A stretch of DNA of 64,000 nucleotides from Rhodopseudomonas palustris. Lineage in GTDB: Bacteria; Pseudomonadota; Alphaproteobacteria; Rhizobiales; Xanthobacteraceae. Numbering within the stretch: position 1 is the stretch's first letter; every line of letters starts with the position of its first letter. A program made the translations under genes and the position numbers. Positions 18,931 to 28,425 of the stretch are shown here, piece after piece. The notes under the pieces were generated by a model. The model saw only the letters and a list, made by a program, of their open reading frames with translations. It was not told where the DNA came from and did not search any database. The stretch covers positions 17,080-81,079 of the forward strand of contig JACRJB010000031.1 of assembly GCA_016215605.1 (NCBI GenBank). Direction: 5' to 3'.

Positions 18931-21051
18931 ATGCTGACCGCGCAACGCGATTCCCTTCGGCTGCTGCGTGCGATTCTGATCGCGTCCGTGATACTGCCGA
19001 TCGCGCTGTTCAGCTACGCGGCCTGGCTCGCCTACCGTTCCAACGACGACAGTGCCGACCGGCAGATCGACAAGACCCGCGACATCGTCACCGAACACGC
19101 GCTGAAGATCTTCGAATCGGTCGAGCGCTCGATCGCCGAAACCGGCGAGATCATCCGCGGCATGACGGACGACCAGATCCGCGCCAGCGAAGGCGTGCTG
19201 CACGAGCGCCTGAAGCGGCTGGCCGACAGTTCCGAGCAGATCAAGTCGATGTGGATCTTCGACAAGAACGGGCGGACGCTGGTCAACTCCCTGCTCGACC
19301 CGTCGTCGCCGGCGGACTTCTCCGATCGCGACTACTTCAAAGCCCATGTCGGCAACGACATCGGACTGTTCGTCGGGCGCACGCTGAAACCCCGCGCGCC
19401 CTATGGCGGGGCGCCGTTCTTCGGCGTCAGCGTCCGCCGCACCGCCGCGGACGGCAGTTTCGCCGGCGTCATCCAGACCTCCGTGCTGCCCGACTACTTC
19501 GAAGGCTTTTATGCCAAGGTCGGCCGCGAGGCCGGGAGCTACGCCGCTCTCGTCCGCGAGGATGGCGCCATCCTGGCCCGCTTCCCGACCATCGCCGATG
19601 GCGATCTGACGGTGAAGACCGACGGCCCGATCGGCCGCGCGATGCAGAACGGCAGCTCCGAAGGCACGCTGACCCAGGTCTCCGCGCTCGACGGCGTGGA
19701 GCGGCGCGTCGCCTATCGCAAGCTGCCGAAGCTTCCCGTCTACGTCTATGCCGGGCTGGAGACGCAGGCCATCCACAAGATGTGGCTGGCCCAGCTCGGC
19801 GCCTATCTGCTGGTCGGCCTGCCGGCGACCGCCGCGCTGATCGCGATCGTGATGCTCGCTTTGGCCCGGACCCGGCGGCTGTACGAGGAAGCCGGCCGCC
19901 GCACGGTCGCCGAAAATGCGCTGAAGCAGTCGCAGCGGCTGGAATCGCTCGGCCGCCTCACCGGCGGCGTGGCGCACGACTTCAACAATCTGCTGATGGT
20001 GGTCGGCGGTTCGGTGCAGAAGCTGCGGCGGCGGCACAACGACCTGCAGGACCGCAAGACCTTCGACATGATCGATTCCGCGGTGGCCAAGGGCGCCGGC
20101 CTGACCCGGCAATTGCTGTCGTTCTCCCGCCGCCACAACGTCGCGGCGAAGCTGGTCGACCTCGGCGACAGCGTCACAAAGTTCGCCGACGTGCTGCGCC
20201 AGTCCGTTCGCAGCGACATCGCCATCGCGATCGAGGCCCCGCGCGAGCCGATCATCGTCGAGATCGATCCCAACGAATTCGAGATCGCCCTGCTCAATCT
20301 CGCCTTGAATGCGCGCGATGCGATGCCCGACGGCGGCCGCATCACCATTTCGATCCGGACCGAGACGCTGAAGAATTTCGGCCCGCGCCGGCTGAGCGGC
20401 GACTACGCCATTCTCGGATTCGCCGACACCGGCACCGGCATTCCGGAAGACATCCGCGACCGGATCTTCGAGCCGTTCTTCACCACCAAGTCGGTCGATC
20501 GCGGGACCGGCTTGGGTCTCAGTCAGATCTACGGCTTCATTCAGCAGTCGAACGGCGCGATCACGGTGGACAGCGAACTCGGCCGCGGCACCCGCTTCGA
20601 CCTGTTCCTGCCGCGCTCGTCCGAGCGTCCCACGCAGGACGCCGACGTGTCCGACACCACGCCGCAACGGGTCGGAAAAGCCTCGACGCTGCTGCTGGTC
20701 GAGGATCATCCCGACGTCGCCGCGGTCGCCACCGACTATGCCGAGCAATGCGGCTTCACCGTCGTCAGGGTCGGCTCCGCCGAAGACGCCATCGGCCTGC
20801 TCAACAAACGCCGGGATATCGATCTGGTGTTCAGCGACATCGTGATGCCGGGGATGAGCGGTCTCGAACTCGGCCGGCTGATCCGCGAACATCATCCGGA
20901 AACGCCGGTGGTGCTGGCCTCGGGCTACAGCGACCGCAGCGCGTCGGCGATGAGCGAAGGCTTTCCGCTGCTGCAGAAGCCGTACACGCTGGACACGCTG
21001 CGCAAGACCTTGATCACCGCACTGCGCCCCGCCGACGCCGAGCGCCGTTAA
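18931..21051 (+). CDS. Hybrid sensor histidine kinase with Cache sensor and receiver domain
   Basis: 706 residues. A membrane span at about 10-33 and another at about 285-310 enclose a periplasmic sensor of the double Cache type ([36 protein letters not shown]). Then come a HisKA dimerisation domain with His349 in [13 protein letters not shown], the ATPase domain ([17 protein letters not shown] N box, [36 protein letters not shown]), and a C-terminal receiver with Asp636 in VFSDIVMPG and the lysine of LLQKPYT. The receiver can serve as phosphate sink or relay. Cache domains usually bind small organic acids or amino acids. No separate response regulator gene is adjacent, and the start lacks a strong ribosome site. 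Confidence 0.93.
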   Translation: MLTAQRDSLRLLRAILIASVILPIALFSYAAWLAYRSNDDSADRQIDKTRDIVTEHALKIFESVERSIAETGEIIRGMTDDQIRASEGVLHERLKRLADSSEQIKSMWIFDKNGRTLVNSLLDPSSPADFSDRDYFKAHVGNDIGLFVGRTLKPRAPYGGAPFFGVSVRRTAADGSFAGVIQTSVLPDYFEGFYAKVGREAGSYAALVREDGAILARFPTIADGDLTVKTDGPIGRAMQNGSSEGTLTQVSALDGVERRVAYRKLPKLPVYVYAGLETQAIHKMWLAQLGAYLLVGLPATAALIAIVMLALARTRRLYEEAGRRTVAENALKQSQRLESLGRLTGGVAHDFNNLLMVVGGSVQKLRRRHNDLQDRKTFDMIDSAVAKGAGLTRQLLSFSRRHNVAAKLVDLGDSVTKFADVLRQSVRSDIAIAIEAPREPIIVEIDPNEFEIALLNLALNARDAMPDGGRITISIRTETLKNFGPRRLSGDYAILGFADTGTGIPEDIRDRIFEPFFTTKSVDRGTGLGLSQIYGFIQQSNGAITVDSELGRGTRFDLFLPRSSERPTQDADVSDTTPQRVGKASTLLLVEDHPDVAAVATDYAEQCGFTVVRVGSAEDAIGLLNKRRDIDLVFSDIVMPGMSGLELGRLIREHHPETPVVLASGYSDRSASAMSEGFPLLQKPYTLDTLRKTLITALRPADAERR

Positions 21052-21066
21052 CCGCGGACGAACGAA

Positions 21067-21092
21067 GGGCGGCAGCGTCGCCGCTGCCGCCC
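21067..21092. terminator. Hairpin between the convergent kinase and Gly/Tyr-rich genes
   Basis: gggcggcagcg-tcgc-cgctgccgccc is an 11-base perfect GC stem with a 4-base loop, 15 bases beyond the kinase stop. There is no strong T-run on either side; it may serve both converging transcripts. Confidence 0.65.
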
Positions 21093-21143
21093 TCGATCCG
21101 TGGACGACCGACTGGTTCGATTGCGCGACCGTCGCCGGTCGGC

Positions 21144-21602
21144 TTACCAGTGCCGATGGTGACGATAGCCGTAGCGCGGGCCACCGATGTAGCCGGCCCG
21201 AATGACCGGCGCGCGGTAGTAGCCATAGGACGACCGGTAGCCGCCATACGGCCGATAGTAGCCTCCGCCGCCGTAATACACCGCGCGCGGACGCGCGTAG
21301 TAGCGCGGACCGGCATAGCCCCAGCCGCCGCCATAATAGCCCGGACCGCCGTAGTAGCCGACATAGCGCGGGCCGTAGCCGCCGTAATACGGCCCGCCAT
21401 AGCCATAATAGCCGGGGCCGTAGCCGTAACCGTACCCGCCGCTCGCAGCACCGGCGATCAGCGCGCCCGCCGCAAGGCCACCGATCAGGGCCGGGCCGAA
21501 CCCACCATGATGATAGCCATAGCGCTGAGCCTGCGCAGGGGCCGATGCAGTGGCGACCGCAAGGGCCGCAGCCGCACCAAGAACCAGAGCCGTCTTCTTC
21601 AT
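21144..21602 (-). CDS. Secreted Gly/Tyr-rich repetitive protein
   Basis: 152 residues. A clear signal peptide (MKKTALVLGAAAALAVATA, cleaved near AQA-QR) is followed by a short hydrophobic glycine-zipper-like stretch (LIGGLAAGALIAGAASGG) and then an irregular array of GYGY, YYGGYG and GGGYYRPYGGYR units to the C terminus, which ends in HRHHRHW-like basic/aromatic residues. Such proteins are common in Bradyrhizobiaceae and have no known activity; they may be surface or envelope-associated. The gene reads towards the kinase gene and has its own upstream region of about 150 bases. Confidence 0.8.
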   Translation of the reverse strand: MKKTALVLGAAAALAVATASAPAQAQRYGYHHGGFGPALIGGLAAGALIAGAASGGYGYGYGPGYYGYGGPYYGGYGPRYVGYYGGPGYYGGGWGYAGPRYYARPRAVYYGGGGYYRPYGGYRSSYGYYRAPVIRAGYIGGPRYGYRHHRHW

Positions 21603-21760
21603 CTCGCTATATCCTTCGCCAGCGTTTCACCTGACCCATAACCGCAACGAAATTCAAAAGTTGCCGGAACCCGATGTGGAACACCACGAAAAGTGTGATT
21701 TTATGGTGCGATAGCGCGCCGCGGCTGCGACACCTCGCCGCGACCGGGCGGAAGCACCAT

Positions 21761-22576
21761 TCAGAGCTTTGCCGCAGGCGCCGCCGCGGTCACGATGTTG
21801 AACTTGCTCAATTCCTCCGGCTTGAACACGAACAGCCGGTCCTTCGGCGTCTCCATCGCATGGATCCAGACCTGAAGGTCGATCACCATGTCGCCGAGAT
21901 AGCGCTGGCAGCGCGCCGAGATCCGTTGCGCGTCGCTCATGCCGTCGCGCGGCGAAGACGCAGCCGTCGCGGTCTTCGCCGCGAACACCTGATGCACGCC
22001 GATCGCCGCCCGGTCGCCGGCGCGGCGCTCGACGCCGCCGAAGAACACCAGCGGGCAGGATGACGCGCAGTATTTTCCGGCCTCGACCAGCGTGGCGAGC
22101 TTGCGGTCCCGGATCAGCCGCCCCATCGCCAGCGCATCGCCGACCGACCCGCCCGGCGAATTCAGCACCACGGTCTTGATGTACTCGCCGTGGCGCTCGA
22201 TCTCCTTGGCGAAGGCATCGGCGGTGCCCGGCGTGATCGTGCCGGTGGCGGTGAGCCGGCCGCCGCTGACCAGTTCGAACGCCATCCCCTTGCCGAGAAC
22301 ACCGTCCGGCTGCGGCGCCGGCGTCAGTCGATCGCCGCCCGGCAGCCATGGCGTCAGGATCGCCGGCAGCGTCGGCAGTCCGCTCGGCACCGGCTCGCGC
22401 TGGTCGGCCGGCGTCGGCGCCACGTCGCCGGGCGCCACCCAGCCGTTGGCGCTGGCGAGATCGGACGCCAGCGCGCCGATCGACACCGCGACCAGCGCGC
22501 GGAAGATCACGCGCAGCACCGCGTCGTCCGGGTTGCCGGCCATCCATTGCTGGAAGCGCTGCGTCAAACCGCCCAT
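21761..22576 (-). CDS. Membrane-anchored periplasmic ClpP-like serine protease (COG3904 type)
   Basis: 271 residues. An N-terminal hydrophobic segment (about 20-40) anchors the protein; a Pro-rich linker follows. The catalytic domain has VVLNSPGGSVGDALAMGRLI at 136-155, the ClpP/SppA-type glycine loop, and KYCASSCPLVFFGG with the probable nucleophile Ser173 and His195 in GVHQV. A cysteine pair (170, 174) flanks the serine, which suits an oxidised compartment. The substrate is unknown. The upstream gene ends 9 bases before its start, so the two form an operon with the coiled membrane protein. Confidence 0.82.
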   Translation of the reverse strand: MGGLTQRFQQWMAGNPDDAVLRVIFRALVAVSIGALASDLASANGWVAPGDVAPTPADQREPVPSGLPTLPAILTPWLPGGDRLTPAPQPDGVLGKGMAFELVSGGRLTATGTITPGTADAFAKEIERHGEYIKTVVLNSPGGSVGDALAMGRLIRDRKLATLVEAGKYCASSCPLVFFGGVERRAGDRAAIGVHQVFAAKTATAASSPRDGMSDAQRISARCQRYLGDMVIDLQVWIHAMETPKDRLFVFKPEELSKFNIVTAAAPAAKL

Positions 22577-22585
22577 CGGCCGCGC

Positions 22586-23965
22586 TTACTTGACGTGCCG
22601 CGCCGTGGACAGCGCGGTGACGTTCTCGTCGGTCGCCGCCACTGCGGGCTCGCCCGGGGGCGCAGGCATCTCGGTCGGATCGCTCACCCTCGGTTCGCTC
22701 GGCGCGGGAACGGCGCGGCTGGCCTGCTCGACCTCGCGCGCCATCCGTAGCGCCGCCATCATCTCGGCCGCGGTCATCGCCGAGGCGCTCGCCACCGGCA
22801 GGCCCTCGCGCCGGATCGCGGCGTGCACCACGCACAGGATCAGCACCAGCACCGCCGGCATCAGGTCGATCGAGATCGCCCCGGCCCAGCTCGGGATGAA
22901 ATCGCCGGCGTAGCGCAGCACGGCTTCGGCCGGCGACATCGCCTGGAAGCGCGCCGGCTCGATCCGCGGCATGTCGAGGATCTTGTCGGCCGCACCGGCG
23001 AGCGAAGCCGCCTGCGCGGCGATCGCGCCCTCGACCTTGCCGACCACCGCCGTCTGCCGCTCGGCGAGATCGGCACTGCGACCTCCCGCCGCGGGCGCGA
23101 TGAACGTCGACGACAGCGACGCCGCGGCGCGCTTCACCGCGGGCGCGACTGACGTCTGTTGCAGATTGGCGATCACGCCCATCAGCGCCAGGGATTCGGT
23201 GGCGAAGCCGTCGCTACGCTCGGTGATCGGGCCGCGATCCGACACCATCTCGCGCATCTTGGCGAGATGCTTGCCGCCCTCCTCGAACAGCGCCGAGACG
23301 CGCTTGCCGGACGCCTCGACCTCCTTGCCGAGACTGTCGAGCTGCCCCGACATCTGCGTCAGCAGCTGCACCACCGTGCCGGAGCCCGACGTGCCGGTGA
23401 GCGAACCGGCGCGTTCGGCGTCGGCCAGTTTGGCGAAGCGCGACGACGCGATTTGGATATCGGGCAGCAATCCCTGCGCGGCGATGGCGTTGGTGTTGGC
23501 GGCGTCGAGATCGCGGGTGTAGTTCTGCACCGTGATCGCCAGATGCTGGCGGATCGCGGCGGCGCCGGCCAGCGCCGACGCGTTGAGCCAGGACGACATC
23601 GCCACGATCATCAGCGAGCCGAAGATCATGCAGCCGAACATCAGCGCGCGGCCGGTGCGGTCGACGACGTGCGGCATGAACTGCATCAGGAACACCCAGA
23701 AGGCGTAGATGCCGACCGACACCGCGACCGAATAGATCAGCGCGGCGAAGAACACCGTGGTCGGGCTGCCGTTGAGCAGTTCGCGGACGCCGAGATAGGT
23801 GTAGACGCCGGCGGCCAGCGCCAGAATCGCGGTGGTCAGCTTGAGCATCACCTCGAGCCGGGCCACGCCGCGCGACAGCAGCAGCGACGCCGGAACCGGC
23901 GGGTTGACGGGATGCGAGTTGGACGAGGATGACGGGACGGCGGCCGGGTCGGCGGCAAGGGGCAT
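22586..23965 (-). CDS. Membrane protein with long helical periplasmic or cytoplasmic domain
   Basis: About 459 residues. Three N-terminal membrane spans (VMLKLTTAILALAAGVYTYL; FFAALIYSVAVSVGIYAFWV; ALMFGCMIFGSLMIVAM), then about 230 mostly helical residues rich in Ala, Ser and Gln with heptad-like spacing, then a fourth span (DLMPAVLVLILCVVHAAI) and a Pro-rich tail. I do not recognise the family. The tight spacing to the ClpP-like protease gene suggests it is the partner or substrate-presenting subunit. The ATG at 23965 is chosen because the preceding residues are not hydrophobic or conserved-looking; it lacks a clear ribosome site. A start at 24028 would add 21 residues. Confidence 0.7.
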   Translation of the reverse strand: MPLAADPAAVPSSSSNSHPVNPPVPASLLLSRGVARLEVMLKLTTAILALAAGVYTYLGVRELLNGSPTTVFFAALIYSVAVSVGIYAFWVFLMQFMPHVVDRTGRALMFGCMIFGSLMIVAMSSWLNASALAGAAAIRQHLAITVQNYTRDLDAANTNAIAAQGLLPDIQIASSRFAKLADAERAGSLTGTSGSGTVVQLLTQMSGQLDSLGKEVEASGKRVSALFEEGGKHLAKMREMVSDRGPITERSDGFATESLALMGVIANLQQTSVAPAVKRAAASLSSTFIAPAAGGRSADLAERQTAVVGKVEGAIAAQAASLAGAADKILDMPRIEPARFQAMSPAEAVLRYAGDFIPSWAGAISIDLMPAVLVLILCVVHAAIRREGLPVASASAMTAAEMMAALRMAREVEQASRAVPAPSEPRVSDPTEMPAPPGEPAVAATDENVTALSTARHVK

Positions 23966-24108
23966 GGGTATATCCGGCTGGTGCGACACTGCGCACGACC
24001 AACGCCCCCGCGGGTTCGTACTTCGCAACGCTTAGTTGCGGAATCGGACCAGATTATGGTGACGCCCACGCGGCGCTCGCGTGCCCGTCCGTTCCGGCTA
24101 CGCGTGGC

Positions 24109-25185
24109 TCAGAAGTGCGCGTTGATCCGCAGCATCGCCTGATGCCGCTCGAAATTCTCCAGGTCGAGCCGCCGGCCGTCGCCACTCGCACGGCCGGCGA
24201 CCTGGATCTGCCAGGTGCCGGACAGCCCGAGCGAACTGGTGAGATTGTAGGAGAAGGTCGGGCCGACGAACACCGCCTCGCCGGCGAGGCGGTCGAGCCC
24301 GCCGCCGTCATAGCTGCGCAGATAGCGGGTCCCGACGCCGACCACCAGTCCGGGCTGCAGCTGATAGGACAGCGCGCCGTGCAGCGCGAATTCGGAATCG
24401 TGGCCGCTGCGGCCGGTGGCGTGCTCGCGGGTGACGCCGGTCCCGTACCAGACGTTGAACGCAGCGAACCAGCGATCCTTGACGAGTTCCCGGTCGAACA
24501 GCGCGGCGAATTCGGCGCCGTACTGCTCGACGCGCAGCCCACTGCCCTCGTCGACCCGATTCCACCCCGGCTGCGCGTGCAGCGTCAGGCCGAACGGCGC
24601 CACCGCGCGATCGACCAGCTTGTAGCGGAACTCCATCGTCGCGCCGTTGAAGCTCATATGATGCCGATCATCGAAGCCGGCAACGCCGTCGATCCGCTGC
24701 GCGCCGAGCGCGAACCCCGGCGCGATCCGGAAGCGATCGGTCAGCGTGTATTTGACCTGGTTCAGTGTCGCGAGCGTGGCGTAGCTGCCGTCGCGTTTGC
24801 CGAACGCGCCGACATTCTCCATCTCGAGTTCGATCTCGCCCGGCTTGCCGATGTCGGACCCCATGCTGAAGCCGAAAATATGCTCGGTGTCCGCGCCCTC
24901 GTCATGCGTCGCCGCGCTGTGGGCCGACGGACCGTCGCCGGGTGGCGAAGCCGGAACGGACCGGCCACCGGAGCGCCGGAAGGCTTCGCCCTCCGCCAAC
25001 GCCGGCGAGGTGTCCAATGCGCCCCCCAGCGCCATCAGAACCGAGGCGGAGGTCATCGACACAAGCGGCCATCGCCGGGCGTGCCGACCGCGCGCGGCGA
25101 CCGTCGGTGCAACGGAGGAGCGCGCCTGCCGCGGCTCCTGGCGCTTCCTTCCAGCTTTCCCAAGCGTTTTCAGGGCCATAACCAT
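24109..25185 (-). CDS. Outer-membrane beta-barrel protein, possibly metal-regulated
   Basis: 358 residues. After a long basic N-terminal region comes a signal-like core (SMTSASVLMALGGALDTSPALA). The mature part alternates polar and hydrophobic residues in short strands (FGFSMGSDIG, QVKYTLTDRFRIAPGFALG, TMEFRYKLVD, GLTLHAQPGWNRV, LSGTWQIQVAGRA) and ends in RINAHF, a terminal aromatic residue typical of BamA-recognised barrels. A His/Asp-rich patch (HSAATHDEGADTEH) follows the signal. The ATG at 25185 has a strong ribosome site (GGGAGG, 7 bases). A Fur/Mur-like palindrome lies 32 bases upstream, suggesting control by iron or manganese. The transported or bound substrate is unknown. Confidence 0.75.
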   Translation of the reverse strand: MVMALKTLGKAGRKRQEPRQARSSVAPTVAARGRHARRWPLVSMTSASVLMALGGALDTSPALAEGEAFRRSGGRSVPASPPGDGPSAHSAATHDEGADTEHIFGFSMGSDIGKPGEIELEMENVGAFGKRDGSYATLATLNQVKYTLTDRFRIAPGFALGAQRIDGVAGFDDRHHMSFNGATMEFRYKLVDRAVAPFGLTLHAQPGWNRVDEGSGLRVEQYGAEFAALFDRELVKDRWFAAFNVWYGTGVTREHATGRSGHDSEFALHGALSYQLQPGLVVGVGTRYLRSYDGGGLDRLAGEAVFVGPTFSYNLTSSLGLSGTWQIQVAGRASGDGRRLDLENFERHQAMLRINAHF

Positions 25186-25216
25186 CCAACCGCCTCCCGC
25201 ACCAGACACGCCTTAC

Positions 25217-25245
25217 TTGCATATGCGACTTATTAGCATTTGCAA
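25217..25245. promoter_or_regulatory. Fur/Mur-like operator upstream of the outer-membrane barrel gene
   Basis: ttgcatatgc-gacttatta-gcatttgcaa is a 10-base inverted repeat with one mismatch. Its core, tgcgacttattagca, has the TGC-N9-GCA layout of alphaproteobacterial Fur/Mur-type boxes. It lies where the promoter of the minus-strand gene should be. Confidence 0.6.
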
Positions 25246-26030
25246 CTGGAACTGAACAGCCCTTGGTGATACCGATCTCGGTCACGGCCAGGCGGCGGCA
25301 GCCGTCACCACATCGGACCAGCAGTTTTGGGACAGGGGGAAGAGAGAGCCCCGGGGCTGGGCGGGAAGCCCCGGGGCCGGTCACCGCCGACCGGGGGAGG
25401 TTTCGGCGTTGACGAGTGGGCTCGCTGCAAGACCGCTTCAGAGCGGATGGGGGCGCGATCTGTCCGAAGGCAGCCCTGCAGCAAGTTGGCGACATTCGCG
25501 GATGCTGCCGGCATTGGTCCGGGCAGCTGGCGAGCGGATTGAGCAAGCAGGCTGCAACGCGCACGCGTCATACGCAGCGATGTGATGCACCCTCGCCGCG
25601 CGGAGGGAAAGCGAGAGTTCCCAGGGTGGTTGGCCGGCCGCTAACCGAAGCCGAACAATCGGCGGCAGCGAATTAGTTCGAAATCAATCCGCGCGAAGCC
25701 GTCCCGGTTCGAGACATCGGACCGACGTAAGGTCCCCCGCCCGACCTCGTGGGACTACCTGACGCGCACGCCGCTCGGGCGTTGCGGTGACGAACGTCGT
25801 TGGGCCGTAGCGGCGCCCGGCTGCGACGCCCGACGCCGACAAGCGTCGCCACGACTCGCGGCTTGCGATTGCAGGACGGATTCGCAAGCAACCGCGCACC
25901 TCCCGCAAACGGCTGTGGGCCATCGCAGCCGGGTCGTCCCGCTCGCTCCCGAGATGTCGTACGGTGCCTTCGATTCGCCGCGCAGCCGGCGCTCAACTCC
26001 ACTTCCATGCCATCTTTCGAGAGACCTTCA
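25246..26030. other. Long stretch without a supported gene
   Basis: 785 bases between the barrel gene operator and tex. Short open frames exist on both strands but none has a family motif, a signal peptide or a good ribosome site. Two copies of gccccgggg lie within 35 bases (about 25350-25380), and the 25580-25660 region is rich in short GC hairpins. No riboswitch consensus was found. Confidence 0.55.
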
Positions 26031-28370
26031 GTGCCGAAAATCGCGTCCGTCATCGCCACCGAACTCGCCGTCCGTGAAGAGCAGGTCCAGGCCGCCATCG
26101 ACCTTCTCGACGGCGGGTCGACCGTCCCGTTCATCGCGCGCTACCGCAAGGAAGCGACAGGGATGCTCGACGACACGCAGTTGCGGACGCTGGAGGAACG
26201 CCTGACCTATCTGCGCGAAATGGACGCGCGCCGCCTCGCGATCATCGACAGCATCAAGGAACAGGGCAAGCTGACGCCCGAGATCGAGAAGGCCCTGTTC
26301 GCGGCCGACACCAAGGCGCGGCTCGAGGACATCTATCTGCCGTTCAAGGAGAAGCGACGGACCAAGGCGCAGATCGCCCGCGAGTCGGGACTGGAGCCCC
26401 TCGCCGATCTGTTGTTGCAGAACCCCGACAAGGACCCGCAGGCAGAGGCCGCGGCCTATGTGAAGACGGACGGCGAGCATCCGGTCGCCGACGTCAAGGC
26501 GGCGCTCGAGGGCGCACGCGCCATTCTGGTCGAGCGCTTCTCGGAGCACGCCGACCTCACCGGCAGCCTGCGCGAGCAGATGTGGAGCCGCGGCCAGATC
26601 AAGGCCAGCGTGCGCGACGGCAAGAAGACCGCCGGGGCGAAATTCTCCGACTATTTCGACTTCTCCGAACCGTACGAAAAGCTGCCGTCGCACCGCATCC
26701 TGGCGCTGCTGCGCGGCGAGAAGGAAGAGATCCTGTCGCTCGATTTCGGCGACGGCGAGGATCCCGACTCCAAGGAGCCGACCCAATACGAGAACCGCAT
26801 CGCGGCGACCTTCGGCATTTCCCGCAAGGGACGGCCGGGCGACGCGTTCCTGTCGGACTGCGTCCGCTGGGCGTGGCGGACACGGATCAAGACCGGGCTC
26901 GCGCTCGACACCCGGATGCGGCTGTGGCAGCAGGCCGAGAAGGAAGCGGTGCGCGTGTTCGCCGCCAATCTGCGCGACCTGCTGCTCGCCGCGCCCGCCG
27001 GCGGCCGCGCCACGCTCGGCCTCGATCCCGGCTTCCGCACCGGCGTCAAGGTCGCGGTGATCGACCAGACCGGCAAGTTCGTCGACCACACCACGATCTA
27101 TCCGCACGAGCCGGCGCGGAAATGGAACGAGAGCATGCTCGAACTGGCGCAACTCTGCGTCAAGCATCGCATCGAACTGGTGGCGATCGGCAACGGCACC
27201 GCGTCGCGCGAAACCGAGAAGCTGGTCGCCGATCTGATGAAAGCCAAGCCGGATCTGAAACTCACCAAGGCGATCGTCTCCGAAGCCGGCGCGTCGGTGT
27301 ACTCCGCCTCCGAATTCGCCTCGAAGGAGTTCCCCGATCTCGACGTCTCGATCCGCGGCGCGGTGTCGATCGCACGGCGGCTGCAGGACCCGCTCGGCGA
27401 GCTGGTGAAGGTGCCGCCGCAATCGATCGGCGTCGGCCAGTATCAGCACGACCTCAACCAGTTCGTACTGTCGCGCGCGCTCGACGCCACCGTCGAGGAC
27501 TGCGTCAACGCGGTCGGCGTCGATCTCAACACCGCGTCGGCGCCGCTGCTCGCGCGCGTCTCCGGCATCGGCGAAACGCTGGCGGCGAACATCGTCGCGC
27601 ATCGCGACGCCAACGGTCCCTTCCCCAGCCGCGCCAAGCTCAAGGAAGTGCCGCGGCTCGGACCGAAAGCGTTCGAGCAATGCGCCGGCTTCCTGCGGAT
27701 CCGCGACGGCGAGAATCCGCTCGACGCCTCCGGCGTGCATCCCGAAGCCTATCCGATCGTGAAGAAGATTCTGGCGGCGACCAAGAGCGACATCAAGGCG
27801 CTGATCGGCCAGACCAAGACGCTGCAAACGCTGCAGCCGGCGGCGTTCGCCGACGACAAATTCGGCGTCCCGACCGTCACCGACATCATCAAGGAGCTCG
27901 ACAAGCCCGGCCGCGATCCGCGTCCTGAGTTCAAGACCGCCACCTTCCAGGAAGGCGTCGAGAAGATCACCGATCTCAAGCCGGGCATGATCCTCGAAGC
28001 GACCGTGACCAACGTCGCCGCGTTCGGCGCCTTCGCCGACATCGGCGTGCATCAGGACGGTCTGATCCACATCTCGGCGATGTCGGAACGGCGCATCAAC
28101 GATCCGCGCGAAGTGGTGAAGCCCGGCCAGGTGGTCAAGGTGAAGGTGCTCGAGGTCGACGTGCCGCGCAACCGGATCGGGCTGACGCTGCGGCTGTCGG
28201 ATCCGATCCCCGCGGTCGGCGAACGCCGCAAGGACGGCGGCAGCGGCAGCGCCAAGCTGGTCGATCGCTATCGGCCGAAGCCGGAGCCGAAGAACGCCGG
28301 CGGCGGCGCCTTTGCGGCCGCGCTGGCGAAGGCGGCCGAAAGCAGCAAAAACCGCTCGAAGTCCAAGTAA
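26031..28370 (+). CDS. tex: Tex-family RNA-binding transcription accessory protein
   Basis: 779 residues from the GTG at 26031. Family order is complete: helical N-terminal part (LAVREEQVQAAIDLLDGGST, PFIARYRKEATG), YqgF-like RNase H fold (ATLGLDPGFRTGVKVAVIDQ), helix-hairpin-helix repeats (VDLNTASAPLLARVSGIG, LKEVPRLGPKAFEQ) and a C-terminal S1 domain (GMILEATVTNVAAFGAFADIG, VHQDGLIHISAMS). It binds nucleic acid and affects transcription and stress tolerance in other bacteria. An ATG at 26007 in the same frame lacks a ribosome site, whereas GAGAG precedes the GTG by 8 bases. Coding ends before a shared hairpin. Confidence 0.94.
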   Translation: MPKIASVIATELAVREEQVQAAIDLLDGGSTVPFIARYRKEATGMLDDTQLRTLEERLTYLREMDARRLAIIDSIKEQGKLTPEIEKALFAADTKARLEDIYLPFKEKRRTKAQIARESGLEPLADLLLQNPDKDPQAEAAAYVKTDGEHPVADVKAALEGARAILVERFSEHADLTGSLREQMWSRGQIKASVRDGKKTAGAKFSDYFDFSEPYEKLPSHRILALLRGEKEEILSLDFGDGEDPDSKEPTQYENRIAATFGISRKGRPGDAFLSDCVRWAWRTRIKTGLALDTRMRLWQQAEKEAVRVFAANLRDLLLAAPAGGRATLGLDPGFRTGVKVAVIDQTGKFVDHTTIYPHEPARKWNESMLELAQLCVKHRIELVAIGNGTASRETEKLVADLMKAKPDLKLTKAIVSEAGASVYSASEFASKEFPDLDVSIRGAVSIARRLQDPLGELVKVPPQSIGVGQYQHDLNQFVLSRALDATVEDCVNAVGVDLNTASAPLLARVSGIGETLAANIVAHRDANGPFPSRAKLKEVPRLGPKAFEQCAGFLRIRDGENPLDASGVHPEAYPIVKKILAATKSDIKALIGQTKTLQTLQPAAFADDKFGVPTVTDIIKELDKPGRDPRPEFKTATFQEGVEKITDLKPGMILEATVTNVAAFGAFADIGVHQDGLIHISAMSERRINDPREVVKPGQVVKVKVLEVDVPRNRIGLTLRLSDPIPAVGERRKDGGSGSAKLVDRYRPKPEPKNAGGGAFAAALAKAAESSKNRSKSK

Positions 28371-28387
28371 GCAGTGGCGAAGCGACG

Positions 28388-28412
28388 CCTCTCCGGCCAA
28401 TCGCCGGAGACG
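28388..28412. terminator. Bidirectional hairpin between tex and the esterase gene
   Basis: tctccggc-caatc-gccggaga, an 8-base perfect stem, sits 18 bases after the tex stop and 14 bases past the esterase stop on the other strand. No T-run is seen, so termination is plausible rather than certain. Confidence 0.55.
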
Positions 28413-28425
28413 CGGCGCCGCGTGC

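Noticed and set aside
18403..20895. 830-codon open frame on the minus strand across the histidine kinase
   Set aside because: Only its last 105 codons are a gene (cytochrome c). The rest is antisense to a kinase with intact motifs and reflects GC3 bias.
25340..25660. Possible third cobalamin or glycine riboswitch
   Set aside because: Looked for GCCACTG, AGCCAGGAGACC and glycine-switch cores on both strands; none found.
25800..28400. Long minus-strand frame opposite tex
   Set aside because: Composition is typical of antisense GC-rich frames; tex motifs are all on the plus strand.
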